A stretch of DNA of 35,201 nt from Candidatus Kapaibacterium sp. (GCA_018882895.1 VERF01000024.1:1-35201), one strand, 5' to 3'; positions 17,260 to 26,080 are shown, numbered from the stretch's first letter. The notes: a model not told the origin generated them from the sequence alone. Made by a program: numbers and translations.

Positions 17260-18449
17260 TCTCGTTCTCCGTTAGTGAATGGATTGAATGGAAGTTCTTT
17301 GGTGAATACGGTTCGTCGCTCAAGTGGGAGGAGTCCGGCGCGACGTGCCATCATGCCAGAGGCCTTGTTATCGTCGCGAATCCATGAGGTTGTGACGCTA
17401 TCAGCAGCGGCCATCACCGAAGCTGCAGCGTCAAACAGGGCCAGGCTGAGGCGTGAATTCCTGAACTCCGGTACGATGCCGATCACGCTCACATGCACGG
17501 CGCGCGATATTCGCGAGGAGATAAACAGCCAGATGTCACGCAACAGTACCGGCCATCGCCGCACCATGCCGGGCACGTTCGGAAGATCACGGTACATCAG
17601 CACGGCACCTGCGGGCCGGCCATTGGCCGTTCCGGTGAGCATTAGCTTGGGTTCTCCCACGAGCATGTATCGGCGGGCCAGGGACGAGAGCTCGGCGCCG
17701 CTCCCACGATGCCATGGCAGCGAGGAAAATGAGGTCGAGAGCACATGCTCGATCACTCGCACGGTTGAGAGAAGATTCATCCACGTCCCCCGACGGACAT
17801 TTGGCGAGCGCTCGTGTTTGCTACGAGAGAATGACTCGTCAGCTCCGATGCGACCCCAGATCGTCCCAGACCAGGCGTGAACATACCCACGGCGACGGAA
17901 ACTGTCAACAATTGTACTAGGATACCGGGCGATGTGGATACTTTCTCCTGCGTATGCTTCGGCCGAAACGCCGTCGGTTATGAAGGCAAAAGCGCCGACC
18001 GGACCCGTCATTGCGCGTGCCTGGCGCTGCTGAGCACGCTGGTGCCAGTGGTCGAACATGAGCTCGACCCATGCCGCATGAGCCCCCTCATCAGCCCGAA
18101 CATCGATAAGGCAGCAGTCGCTATCACGCATCGCAAGCACAAAGGCGGCAATGACACGGTCCTGCTGCATAATGAGGCAATGATCAAGGTCACGTCCAAC
18201 CTCGAACCCTGAGCTGTCTCGGTAGAGTATCTCGGGTGGGAACATCACGTCCCAGGGTCGCCTCAACCCGGATGTGCGAACACGGCGGCACCACGTTCGC
18301 GGAGCGACGTGTTCAATGGTAATGTTCGGCATCTCCCCAGCTGCTGCACTCACGGGGCGGAACATACGCAATTCGCGATGGCGCGCTTGATCGGCAAGCA
18401 AATGAGGAAGATTATCGGCAGCTCGCCTGAGGTAGTTTGCAGTGCCCAT
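17256..18449 (-). CDS. GNAT-fold N-acetyltransferase-like protein
   Basis: 397 residues, cytoplasmic, no signal peptide. The C-terminal third carries a GNAT core: a beta strand followed by VIGIVPEFRNSRLSLALFD (the acetyl-CoA-binding V-x-P-x-x-R region, about 315-333). After it comes SWIRDDNKASGMMARRAGLLPL, typical of the family's last motif. The first two thirds (WDVMFPPEILY, MQQDRVIAAFVLAM, GPVGAFAFITDG) look like a second, diverged GNAT-like half, as in double-GNAT YghO-like proteins. The acceptor is unknown. The gene is the first of a two-gene unit with the TonB-dependent receptor (4-base overlap), which hints at a role linked to what the receptor takes up. The start used (ATG 18449) overlaps the divergent ATPase start. 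ATG 18365 or 18332 would remove the overlap but have no well-placed ribosome binding site. Confidence 0.7.
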   Translation of the reverse strand: MGTANYLRRAADNLPHLLADQARHRELRMFRPVSAAAGEMPNITIEHVAPRTWCRRVRTSGLRRPWDVMFPPEILYRDSSGFEVGRDLDHCLIMQQDRVIAAFVLAMRDSDCCLIDVRADEGAHAAWVELMFDHWHQRAQQRQARAMTGPVGAFAFITDGVSAEAYAGESIHIARYPSTIVDSFRRRGYVHAWSGTIWGRIGADESFSRSKHERSPNVRRGTWMNLLSTVRVIEHVLSTSFSSLPWHRGSGAELSSLARRYMLVGEPKLMLTGTANGRPAGAVLMYRDLPNVPGMVRRWPVLLRDIWLFISSRISRAVHVSVIGIVPEFRNSRLSLALFDAAASVMAAADSVTTSWIRDDNKASGMMARRAGLLPLERRTVFTKELPFNPFTNGERE

Positions 18450-20970
18450 GAGCCATCAACCACGACAATTCGCAGCCAGTGCGCCAGCACCAGATGTGGC
18501 AGTCGTCCTGCAGGACATGCAGACCTCTCGCACTGGTCTGGATGGCGCCGAAGCAGTGCGCCGGCTTGCAGATATGCGCACGCGCGCCGGCAAACGCACG
18601 CACGTGTCGGACAAGGTGACGTTCTTACTCGATACCGTTCGCAATCCGCTAACGCTTCTGCTGCTGTGTGTGCTGGCCGTGTCGACCGTGATGGGAGATG
18701 TTGTCTCCTCTTCGATGATCATGGCAATGATCGTCATCGGCGCCATCATGCGCTATGTTCAGGAGGTACGTTCGAGTCGCGCCGTCGAGGCGCTCCGCCG
18801 TCTGGTTCGATCAACAGCCACCGTCATCCGTCAGGGGGCTGAAGAGCGCATCCCGGCAGAGGATCTTGTTCCGGGCGACATTGTCAGGCTCTCGGCCGGT
18901 GATCTCGTTCCGGCCGATGTGCATCTGATCGATTCCGATGATCTGCATGTGGATCAGCACATCCTCACCGGTGAAGCCATGCCGATCGAAAAGTCCGCAT
19001 CGGCCACCCCCGTGAGCGAACCTCTTGATGACCCGCGATTGTGCTTCCGTGGGTCGACCATACAAGCCGGCTATGCCACTGCAGTGGTGACACGTGTGGG
19101 TGGCGATACATTTTTCGGCAGCATCGCTCGGTCGGTGGCCGCACCCCGATCGCCGACGGCGTTCGATGTCGGCATCCGCTCGTTCACACTGCTGATGGTG
19201 CGCATCATCGTCATCCTCGTTCCGTTCGTCTTTCTGGCCAACGGTCTTCTTCGTGGTGACTGGATGGAGGCACTTCTGTTTGCCACGGCCGTCGCCGTTG
19301 GTATCACGCCGGAAATGCTGCCGATGATCATCACGGTGAACCTCTCCAAGGGCGCTATCGCCATGGCGCGGCGCAAGGTGATCGTCAAGCACCTCGACTC
19401 GATCCAGAACCTGGGCGCCATGGACGTGCTCTGCACTGACAAGACAGGTACGCTCACACAGGGTCGCATCGTGCTGATGCACCACGTCAGACCCGATGGA
19501 TCCGAGAGCGAGGATGTTCTGCTGCTCGGATACCTGAACAGCTCTTTCGAATCAGGTCTTCGCAACATCATGGACGAGGCCGTGCTCGAGCATGCACATC
19601 TCGAAGACGAGGTGCGACGTCAGCAATGGCAGAAGCTCGATGAGCAGCCGTTTGATTTTGTGCGACGCAGACTCTCGGTGCTGGTCAAGCAGCCGGGCAA
19701 GCCCCCTGTCATCATCTGCAAAGGGGCTTTGGAGGAAGTCCTGGCCTGCTGCACAAACGTACCCGATGGTGCGCTGGCCGTTGCCGACGAACTCAGCGCA
19801 AAGGGATTCCGCATCGTGGCCGTTGCCCGGCGCGAATTGCCGGACGGATGCACCAGCATCAGTGAGCAGGACGAGTCGAACCTTACGCTTGAGGGATTCC
19901 TCGCCTTCTTCGATCCGCCCAAGGAATCATCTACCGAAGCACTTCGCCAGATCGCAGCGGCCAACATTGACGTAAAGATCCTTACCGGTGACCGGCTTGC
20001 CGTTACGCAGTACATTTCCAACATCGTCGGCCTGAACGTCCGCGGTCAGCTTACCGGCGCAGAGATCGATGTGATGTCTGACGCGGAACTGTCGGCCGCC
20101 GTTGAATCGACAACGATCTTCGCAAAGCTTACCCCGATGCACAAGGAGCGCGTGATCGACCGACTGCGCTCAAATGGGCATGTGGTGGGATTTATGGGTG
20201 ACGGGATCAATGATGCCCCGGCATTGCGCAAAGCCGATGTCGGCATCAGCGTCGACGAAGCGGTCGACATCGCCAAAGAGTCGTCCGATCTGGTCCTGCT
20301 TGAGCACAACCTTGCCGTTCTCCACGACGGCGTGCTCGAGGGCCGGCGCATCTTCGGCAACATCGTCAAGTACCTTCGCATGGCGGCCAGTTCAAACGTC
20401 GGCAACATGCTGAGCGTTACCGGCGCGAGCCTGCTTCTGCCGTTTCTGCCGATGCTGCCGGTGCAGATCATGCTGAACAACTTACTCTACGACCTGTCGC
20501 AGACCACCTTGCCGAGCGACTCCGTCGAAGAGTCGTGGCTGCTGCGCCCAAGACACTGGTCGCTCTCCGACATACGCCGGGCGATCATCGTGTTTGGCCC
20601 CTTGAGTTCACTCTTCGACTATGCGACATTTGCCATCCTGCTCTGGCCCTTGCATGCCTTGAACAATCCTTCGCTGTTCCATACCGGCTGGTTTGTTGAG
20701 TCTCTTTGCTCACAACTGCTGATCGTGTTCCTGCTACGGTCACATCTGCCGCCATGGCGAGCCGCCAGACCCGGCAGAGCATTGATCATTGCGTCGCTTC
20801 TCGTGCTCGCAACGGCCGTCATACTTCCCTACTCGGCCCTGGCAGGCGATCTCGGACTTGTCCCGCTTCCGTTTGAATTCTGGGGATGGCTTGTAGTCAT
20901 CCTGGTGAGCTACATGCTTTGTAGCTTGCCTGCCCGCAGATTCCTGCAGGAGACTCATACCGAAGTGTAG
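18442..20970 (+). CDS. mgtA: Mg2+-transporting P-type ATPase (MgtA/MgtB type)
   Basis: 842 residues from GTG 18442, which has GAGGT 8 bases upstream; ATG 18448 is the alternative. It has the full P3B ATPase layout. The actuator motif TGEAMP is at 176-181. The phosphorylation motif CTDKTGTLT has Asp333. LTGDR lies at about 514-518, the hinge GDGINDAP at 586-593, and a six-helix C-terminal membrane domain follows. The stretch EALLFATAVAVGITPEMLP then KVIVKHLDSIQNLGAMD is diagnostic for MgtA/MgtB rather than Ca2+ or heavy-metal pumps. The protein sits in the inner membrane and imports Mg2+ at the cost of ATP. Length is slightly below that of enterobacterial MgtA (about 900) because of a shorter N-terminus. 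No MgtL-like leader or Mg2+ riboswitch is possible upstream, because the divergent gene begins there. The glycosidase gene follows after 26 bases. Confidence 0.93.
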   Translation: MPMSHQPRQFAASAPAPDVAVVLQDMQTSRTGLDGAEAVRRLADMRTRAGKRTHVSDKVTFLLDTVRNPLTLLLLCVLAVSTVMGDVVSSSMIMAMIVIGAIMRYVQEVRSSRAVEALRRLVRSTATVIRQGAEERIPAEDLVPGDIVRLSAGDLVPADVHLIDSDDLHVDQHILTGEAMPIEKSASATPVSEPLDDPRLCFRGSTIQAGYATAVVTRVGGDTFFGSIARSVAAPRSPTAFDVGIRSFTLLMVRIIVILVPFVFLANGLLRGDWMEALLFATAVAVGITPEMLPMIITVNLSKGAIAMARRKVIVKHLDSIQNLGAMDVLCTDKTGTLTQGRIVLMHHVRPDGSESEDVLLLGYLNSSFESGLRNIMDEAVLEHAHLEDEVRRQQWQKLDEQPFDFVRRRLSVLVKQPGKPPVIICKGALEEVLACCTNVPDGALAVADELSAKGFRIVAVARRELPDGCTSISEQDESNLTLEGFLAFFDPPKESSTEALRQIAAANIDVKILTGDRLAVTQYISNIVGLNVRGQLTGAEIDVMSDAELSAAVESTTIFAKLTPMHKERVIDRLRSNGHVVGFMGDGINDAPALRKADVGISVDEAVDIAKESSDLVLLEHNLAVLHDGVLEGRRIFGNIVKYLRMAASSNVGNMLSVTGASLLLPFLPMLPVQIMLNNLLYDLSQTTLPSDSVEESWLLRPRHWSLSDIRRAIIVFGPLSSLFDYATFAILLWPLHALNNPSLFHTGWFVESLCSQLLIVFLLRSHLPPWRAARPGRALIIASLLVLATAVILPYSALAGDLGLVPLPFEFWGWLVVILVSYMLCSLPARRFLQETHTEV
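19699..19729. repeat. Convergent pair of the AGGGGCT motif
   Basis: AAGCCCC (19699-19705) and GGGGCTT (19723-19729) form a 7-base inverted repeat with a 17-base loop inside the ATPase coding sequence. It is another facing pair of the dispersed motif. Confidence 0.4.
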
Positions 20971-20996
20971 TTCCTCCATCCTACGAGGTCAACATC

Positions 20997-22355
20997 ATGG
21001 TGCCTATGCAGCGCCTCTTCACGCCCATCGCGACGTCTGCTCTGGCGATGCTTCTTTGCTCGGCTGAAACCCCGGCGCAGGATCGGCCGATGGAGATGCC
21101 CCATGCAGAAGCTGCTCGGTTGCACCCGCGGGAATTGTATCGGGATGTGCAAAACGAGCCGCTTCCCGAGGAAAGTGCATCCACGCCGGTGCACGTCATG
21201 GGAGCTCCCTTCAACGTTGTCTATGGATGGTTCCCTTACTGGACCAGTGCTTCGGCAACAGCCGGGATGCGTGCGGACCTGCTTACCCATATCGCTTGGT
21301 TCAGCATCGGAGTTGATACAGCCACGGGAGCTCTTGGTTCTGTGGACCAGTGGAAATCCACCAGCGCCGTAACGTGGGCAAAGGGCAAGGGGCTGAAGGT
21401 TCACCTGACCATTACATGCTTCGGCTCGGCCGAGCTGCGCGCCCTGCTGTCGTCACCCAATAAACGCGCCCGTTGCGTGGCCGATATCGTCAGCGCGCTT
21501 GACCTGCGTCAAGCTGACGGAGTGAACATCGACTTTGAGAGTCTTCCGGCTTCCCAGCGTGCCAACATGGTGTCCTTCATCCAGGCATTGCGTGCCGCGC
21601 TGCCTCAAAAGGAGATCACCATCGCCACACCGTCGGTTGATTGGAACTCCTCGTGGGACTACGCGACGCTTGCGCGCATCGCTGACTTCCTGGTGGTAAT
21701 GGGCTACGACTACTACTGGTCGGGCAGCACAACGGCCGGCCCCGTTGCGCCGCTCAAGGGCGAGACCTATAACCTGACGCGATCGATCGATGCGCATCTC
21801 AATGCCGGGGTCGACCCCGAGCGCCTCGTCGCTGCCGTGCCGTTGTACGGACGCACGTGGACCGTTTCGACCACGGCACGCAAGGCAAGTGTTGTAAGCG
21901 GTACCAGTTCGGCGACGCCCACCTACAGCAGCGCTCAGAATCTTGTCGGAATGAGCTCTCGTCTGCACGACGAGCTCACACGCGTCTCGTGGTTCAACGA
22001 CGCATCGTCGGGCGTGATCAAACAGACGTGGATCGATGACTCGCTTTCACTGGACGCCAAGTACCGACACATCAAGAGCAAGGGGCTTCGAGGTGTTGGT
22101 TTTTGGGCACTCGGTTACGACGGTGGACGTAGCTCCATGTGGCAGGGTCTCGGCGCGATGGCGACCACCAGCTCGATTGCCGAAGATCAGGGGCATGATG
22201 GCATCGAGCAAACAGATGATGGCGACGTGGATCTCTACACCTTGCTGGGTCAGCACGTGTTCCACGGGCCAGCGCATACACTAGCACAAAGCCCCCTACC
22301 GGCCGGTGTGTATGTGCGCGTTAGCGGACGTCGGAGCCGGTTGATCATCCGGTAG
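20997..22355 (+). CDS. Secreted GH18-like glycoside hydrolase with short T9SS-like tail
   Basis: 452 residues from ATG 20997, with GAGGT 8 bases upstream. The signal peptide is in the first 28 residues (ALAMLLCSAETPAQ). Residues about 72-390 form a GH18 barrel: VVYGWFPYW, then DGVNIDFE (174-181) matching DGxDxDxE with Asn for the first inner Asp, catalytic Glu181 kept, and VVMGYDYYW (233-241). GKGLRGVGFWALGYD late in the barrel is also typical of the family. Members cleave GlcNAc-containing polymers such as chitin, peptidoglycan or N-glycans; which one is not decidable here. The last 40 residues (DLYTLLGQHVF, then LPAGVYVRV) look like a compact T9SS sorting domain, so export to the surface is likely. 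It lies 26 bases after the Mg2+ ATPase gene and could be cotranscribed. Its stop is 15 bases from the convergent gene. Confidence 0.87.
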   Translation: MVPMQRLFTPIATSALAMLLCSAETPAQDRPMEMPHAEAARLHPRELYRDVQNEPLPEESASTPVHVMGAPFNVVYGWFPYWTSASATAGMRADLLTHIAWFSIGVDTATGALGSVDQWKSTSAVTWAKGKGLKVHLTITCFGSAELRALLSSPNKRARCVADIVSALDLRQADGVNIDFESLPASQRANMVSFIQALRAALPQKEITIATPSVDWNSSWDYATLARIADFLVVMGYDYYWSGSTTAGPVAPLKGETYNLTRSIDAHLNAGVDPERLVAAVPLYGRTWTVSTTARKASVVSGTSSATPTYSSAQNLVGMSSRLHDELTRVSWFNDASSGVIKQTWIDDSLSLDAKYRHIKSKGLRGVGFWALGYDGGRSSMWQGLGAMATTSSIAEDQGHDGIEQTDDGDVDLYTLLGQHVFHGPAHTLAQSPLPAGVYVRVSGRRSRLIIR

Positions 22356-22370
22356 CGCGCTGCCGGTCAA

Positions 22371-23240
22371 TTACAGTTCGATCTCGACAATTCGCATGCG
22401 GAAGGGGCCGACGTCGGTACGGCACCGCAGGCGGGCGCGCACCTGAAGCGAGAGCTTGACCGACGTGAGCTCGATGACCTTTGCGCCCGGCCTCGCACCG
22501 GGAGATGTCACCACGCCGCGTATGGTGATGCCGGTGGACGCATCGTAGGATGTCGTCAGACGGACGCTGCGAAGACTATCATGTTCCGGGTCCGACGTCA
22601 GAAGCGATCCATCGTCGAACTGCGCCGTCACGTTGTCCACCTCATACGACCGCACGTCGACCTGGCCTCCGACGCTATCGGGCTTTGGCATGTTCAGACC
22701 GATGCCGCTGATCTCGAACTCCAGCGCACGAGGCGTGCTTCGCACTCGCTTAGCGGACATCTGTCCTATGCCAATGATCGGACGTGGTATCTCGAGATTC
22801 GCGATCGGTACTTCCAGCTCTTCGCTAGAGGTTGACGCCCAGTCTGTACCGGTCCATGCCGCGGCGGCCACGGTGAGCCTGACCACGCCGCGCACGCCCC
22901 GTGAGGGAAGGGGCAGGCGCTGCCCGCTCAGGCGAAGTCGAATGAACATTTCGTGACGTTGTTCCGAGATCGGAACCAGCCACACCGAGTCGATGACGGG
23001 TTTGTACCGTGCATAGCCGCCTACCGTGGTGCGAATGGTGGAGGTCTTCAGGGCAGCCCGCACGGTATCGACGTGTCCATCAATGAACACGCCACGGATC
23101 ACACACTTGGGTCGCGTGTTGCTGCCGATGAACTCGGCCACGATCGAGTCCGTGCTCAGCACGGGCGCGCTCTGCGCAGCAAGGCCGGCAGTAAGAAGAA
23201 CAAAGCATGCCGCTATCAGCAGCGGCCAACGAAGGATCAC
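22371..23240 (-). CDS. Secreted protein of unknown function, coupled to a TPR gene
   Basis: 289 residues from GTG 23240, which overlaps the TGA of the upstream TPR gene (GTGA). A second GTG six bases upstream is also possible. The same frame is open further upstream, but there it is only a shadow of the TPR gene. The N-terminus ILRWPLLIAACFVLLTAGLAAQ is a signal peptide. The mature part is rich in Val, Arg and Thr, looks all-beta, and has no motif recognised here. It contains only two cysteines (in the CVIRG and LRCRT stretches). The C-terminus RMRIVEIEL is not a clear T9SS domain. A periplasmic or outer-membrane-associated role with the TPR protein is inferred from the coupling only. Confidence 0.7.
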   Translation of the reverse strand: MILRWPLLIAACFVLLTAGLAAQSAPVLSTDSIVAEFIGSNTRPKCVIRGVFIDGHVDTVRAALKTSTIRTTVGGYARYKPVIDSVWLVPISEQRHEMFIRLRLSGQRLPLPSRGVRGVVRLTVAAAAWTGTDWASTSSEELEVPIANLEIPRPIIGIGQMSAKRVRSTPRALEFEISGIGLNMPKPDSVGGQVDVRSYEVDNVTAQFDDGSLLTSDPEHDSLRSVRLTTSYDASTGITIRGVVTSPGARPGAKVIELTSVKLSLQVRARLRCRTDVGPFRMRIVEIEL

Positions 23241-23746
23241 CGGCACGCCCCCTGCAGATAGCGAAGAGCCGCACTGTCTCCAAGCGCCAGTGTTGCCCGA
23301 AAGTCTGCACAGGCGCGCACCGTGTCTTTGTAGATGGCCAGCAGGATGCGACCGCGAAGCAGCCGGGCCTTGGGAAAGCTCGTATCGCCCCGGATGACGG
23401 TGTTGACATCGTCGAGCGCCTCGGCGTATCGACCAAGTTCCGAGCGGACGATTGCGCGTTGCATCTTGACGTTGGTGGCACCGGGAAAGATCCTCAGACA
23501 TCGGTCGAGATCGCTGTGGGCTTCCGGATACTGTTTCAGCCGCATGTGAGCCGCAGCCCTGTTGTACCATGCCGGCGCCGCCGCACTGTCGAGCTCTATG
23601 GCCTTGGTATACAGCTTCACCGCCTCGGCATACTGTCCACCATTGAATGCATTCAGCCCCCTGCCAAACCATTCGCTTGCCTGCTGCGCAAAGGCCAGGC
23701 AAACCAGGCCAACAAGCAGACCAATGGCAGTCGTAGTGATTTTCAT
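23237..23746 (-). CDS. Exported TPR-repeat protein
   Basis: 169 residues from ATG 23746. The signal peptide is MKITTTAIGLLVGLVCLAFAQ. The rest is about four tetratricopeptide repeats. Two clear ones are EWFGRGLNAFNGGQYAEAVKLYTKAIELD and AWYNRAAAHMRLKQYPEAHSDLDRCLRIFP; two weaker ones follow. TPRs form a helical scaffold for protein-protein contact. The gene is first in a two-gene unit with the unknown secreted protein (stop and start share bases). It is divergent from RNase R, with 61 bases between the starts and no ribosome binding site apparent. The partner is probably periplasmic. Confidence 0.85.
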   Translation of the reverse strand: MKITTTAIGLLVGLVCLAFAQQASEWFGRGLNAFNGGQYAEAVKLYTKAIELDSAAAPAWYNRAAAHMRLKQYPEAHSDLDRCLRIFPGATNVKMQRAIVRSELGRYAEALDDVNTVIRGDTSFPKARLLRGRILLAIYKDTVRACADFRATLALGDSAALRYLQGACR

Positions 23747-23807
23747 GGTGCGATTCTACGGGATTTGGGCGTACCATCGAACGGCTGACACTTCCGCATA
23801 TTGCGTG

Positions 23808-26036
23808 ATGAAAAGAATGACAGAGATCCGCGACCTGCGCTCCGATGTTCTCGAAGCTCTCGGCAAGGCCATGGTGCCGCTACAACTACTCGACCTGTCG
23901 AAACAGCTGCGCGTGCGGGCCGGATCCGAAGACTATGAACATTTGCGTTCGCTTCTTGAGCAGATGGCTCAGGAGGGGGCGATCACACGCATGAGCCGTC
24001 GGCGCTACGGCCTGCCTCATCGTGCCGAAGGAACCCTGCAAGGCGTGTTTGCGATGCATCACGACAATGGCATGGTTCGCACCGACGATCCGGCAGTGCC
24101 CGTGGTGCATGTGCGCCGGCACGACATGGATACGGCACTCGACGGTGATACGGTGTGCGTGCGACTTCATGCGCAGGCCCCCGGACGCAAGCCTCGCGGC
24201 GAGATCGTTGAGATCATCAGCCGTGCCGAACATGTTATTACGGGGTCGCTCGACATCGACGGAAGTTTTGCCTACCTGATCCCGGATGATGCCCGCTACC
24301 ACGTCGACTTCCTCGTCTCCGAGGTCAATCTCAAGGGGGCTCGCCCGGGCGACAAGGTGGTGGGAACACTCGCTCGGTGGACGCATGATCATGCCGCACC
24401 GGAGGCGGTCATCACCGAGGTGATCGGCACATCCGGTTCGGCGGCCGTGGAATTCGCAGCGATTCTGAAAGAGTTTCGCCTTCCCACGTCCTTCCCGCCG
24501 GAGGTCGAAGCAGAAGCCCACCAACACGACGAACCATCGGGGGATCCGCCGAAGGGTCGAACGGACCTGCGTGATGTAACGATCATTACGATCGATCCGG
24601 AAGATGCACGCGACTTCGATGATGCGCTCTCGCTGACTGTGCTCGACAACGGCAACGTCGAACTCGGCGTCCACATCGCAGATGTCTCGCACTATGTACC
24701 GGAAGGTTCGGCGCTCGACAAGCAGGCGCTCGAGCGCGGCAACAGCACCTACCTGGTTGACTGCGTGGTGCCGATGCTTCCCGAGCACCTGTCAAACAAT
24801 ATCTGCTCGCTTGTACCCGACAGGCCACGCAATGCCTTCTCCGTGTTCATGGAGTTCACTCCGGCCGGAGAACGCACCAAGTACCGCATTGAAGAGACAC
24901 TCATCAGAAGTACGCGGCGCTTCACCTATGACGAGGCGCAGCGCATCATCCTCGGAGAGCCGGGCGACCACGAGGATCTGCTCCGGCAGCTTCGGCAACT
25001 GGCAGAGGTGCTCTTTGCACGGAGAGTCAATGCAGGGGGCATCGACTTCGAAACCGAGGAAGTGAAGTTCCTGCTTGACGAGTCAAAGATGCCCACACGG
25101 GCCGTGATCAAGCGTCGCACCGAGTCGACCTCTCTCGTGGAGGAATGCATGCTGGCGGCCAACCGATGCGTGGCCGAGCACATGCACCAGCTTCGCAAGA
25201 AGTGGAAGCTGCGGGATCTGCCGCCCTATCTCTACAGAGTGCACGACAAGCCGGATGCCGAGAAGATCAGCAACGCCGTGGGCATCATTCGGACGCTGGG
25301 CTTTGACGTGCCGAGCGGGCAGCTCGCCCCCTCCAACATCAACGCCATCCTGCGTCAGGCCCAAGGCAAAGTAGAACAGCCCGTCGTCAACACTCTGCTG
25401 CTGCGGTCGATGGCCAAGGCCGTCTATGCCGATTACAACATCGGACACTTTGGTCTGGGCTTTGACGACTACGCGCACTTTACCTCTCCCATTCGGCGCT
25501 ATCCGGACCTTGTTGTGCACCGCCTCCTGAAGGAGTATGCCAAGGGGCAACCGGATGCCCGCCGACTGCGTCAGCTGGAGAATATCGTCAGCTACGCCGG
25601 AGACCAGTGCTCGGCCACCGAACGGTCGTCGATCGAAGCCGAACGGGCATCGGTAAAGCTGGCGCAAACCATCCTCGCACGCGAACACGTCGGCTCCGAC
25701 CACGTCGGTTACGTTACGGGCGTAGCTACGTTCGGTGTGTTCATCACGATCAAGGATCTGATGATCGAGGGACTCCTGCACATTCGCGATATCGATGACG
25801 ACTATTACGTGTTCGATGAACAACGCATGCGCATCTATGGACGTCGCACCAGGCGCGTCTTCCGATACGGATCACTGGTACGCGTCCGCATCGCAAAGGC
25901 AAATACCGAAAAACGCATGATCGACCTCGTCATGTCGGCCGACCAGCAAGACCTCATCGAAACACTCGAGGCCGTCGAAGTGACACGAACCGAACTCCGC
26001 AATCGCGGCGCACGACGACGGTCAAAGGAAAGCTAG
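23808..26036 (+). CDS. rnr: Ribonuclease R (3'-5' exoribonuclease)
   Basis: 742 residues from ATG 23808 (ATG 23817 is an alternative). The longer upstream frame overlaps the divergent TPR gene and has no RNase R-like sequence. An N-terminal winged-helix-like region (VLEALGKAMVPLQLLDLSKQL, then RMSRRRYGLP) is followed by cold-shock domains to about residue 230. The RNB catalytic domain carries TIDPEDARDFDDAL (261-274), whose Asp263, 269, 271 and 272 match the metal-binding aspartates of the family. GHFGLGFDDYAHFTSPIRRYPDLVVHRLL is the conserved late RNB motif. A C-terminal S1 RNA-binding domain follows (VGYVTGVATFGVFITIKDLMIEGLLHI). The enzyme degrades structured RNA and takes part in rRNA and mRNA turnover. 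The lysine-rich tail of the E. coli enzyme is short here (RNRGARRRSKES). A terminator candidate lies at 26146. Confidence 0.95.
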   Translation: MKRMTEIRDLRSDVLEALGKAMVPLQLLDLSKQLRVRAGSEDYEHLRSLLEQMAQEGAITRMSRRRYGLPHRAEGTLQGVFAMHHDNGMVRTDDPAVPVVHVRRHDMDTALDGDTVCVRLHAQAPGRKPRGEIVEIISRAEHVITGSLDIDGSFAYLIPDDARYHVDFLVSEVNLKGARPGDKVVGTLARWTHDHAAPEAVITEVIGTSGSAAVEFAAILKEFRLPTSFPPEVEAEAHQHDEPSGDPPKGRTDLRDVTIITIDPEDARDFDDALSLTVLDNGNVELGVHIADVSHYVPEGSALDKQALERGNSTYLVDCVVPMLPEHLSNNICSLVPDRPRNAFSVFMEFTPAGERTKYRIEETLIRSTRRFTYDEAQRIILGEPGDHEDLLRQLRQLAEVLFARRVNAGGIDFETEEVKFLLDESKMPTRAVIKRRTESTSLVEECMLAANRCVAEHMHQLRKKWKLRDLPPYLYRVHDKPDAEKISNAVGIIRTLGFDVPSGQLAPSNINAILRQAQGKVEQPVVNTLLLRSMAKAVYADYNIGHFGLGFDDYAHFTSPIRRYPDLVVHRLLKEYAKGQPDARRLRQLENIVSYAGDQCSATERSSIEAERASVKLAQTILAREHVGSDHVGYVTGVATFGVFITIKDLMIEGLLHIRDIDDDYYVFDEQRMRIYGRRTRRVFRYGSLVRVRIAKANTEKRMIDLVMSADQQDLIETLEAVEVTRTELRNRGARRRSKES

Positions 26037-26060
26037 AGTCAGGGTACAAGGCCATCGGTC

Positions 26061-26080
26061 ATTGCCGCGAAAACGGGAAT
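26061..26080. repeat. dRS3-like palindromic repeat element
   Basis: ATTGCCG (26061-26067) and CGGGAAT (26074-26080) face each other over a 6-base spacer with one mismatch. Read on the minus strand, the element runs ATTCCCG, spacer, CGGCAAT, preceded by GG and followed by GACC. This is the form of the dispersed ATTCCC-N8-GGGAAT repeat known as dRS3 in Neisseria and found as look-alikes in many genomes. It lies in the gap between RNase R and the NlpC/P60 gene. Confidence 0.5.

Noticed and set aside
23241-23777. An N-terminal extension of the unknown secreted protein to about 468 residues
   Set aside because: This stretch is the out-of-frame shadow of the TPR gene. The signal peptide after GTG 23240 marks the true start region.
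23562-23807. An 82-codon extension of RNase R upstream of ATG 23808
   Set aside because: It runs antisense through the TPR gene's signal peptide and resembles no RNase R N-terminus.
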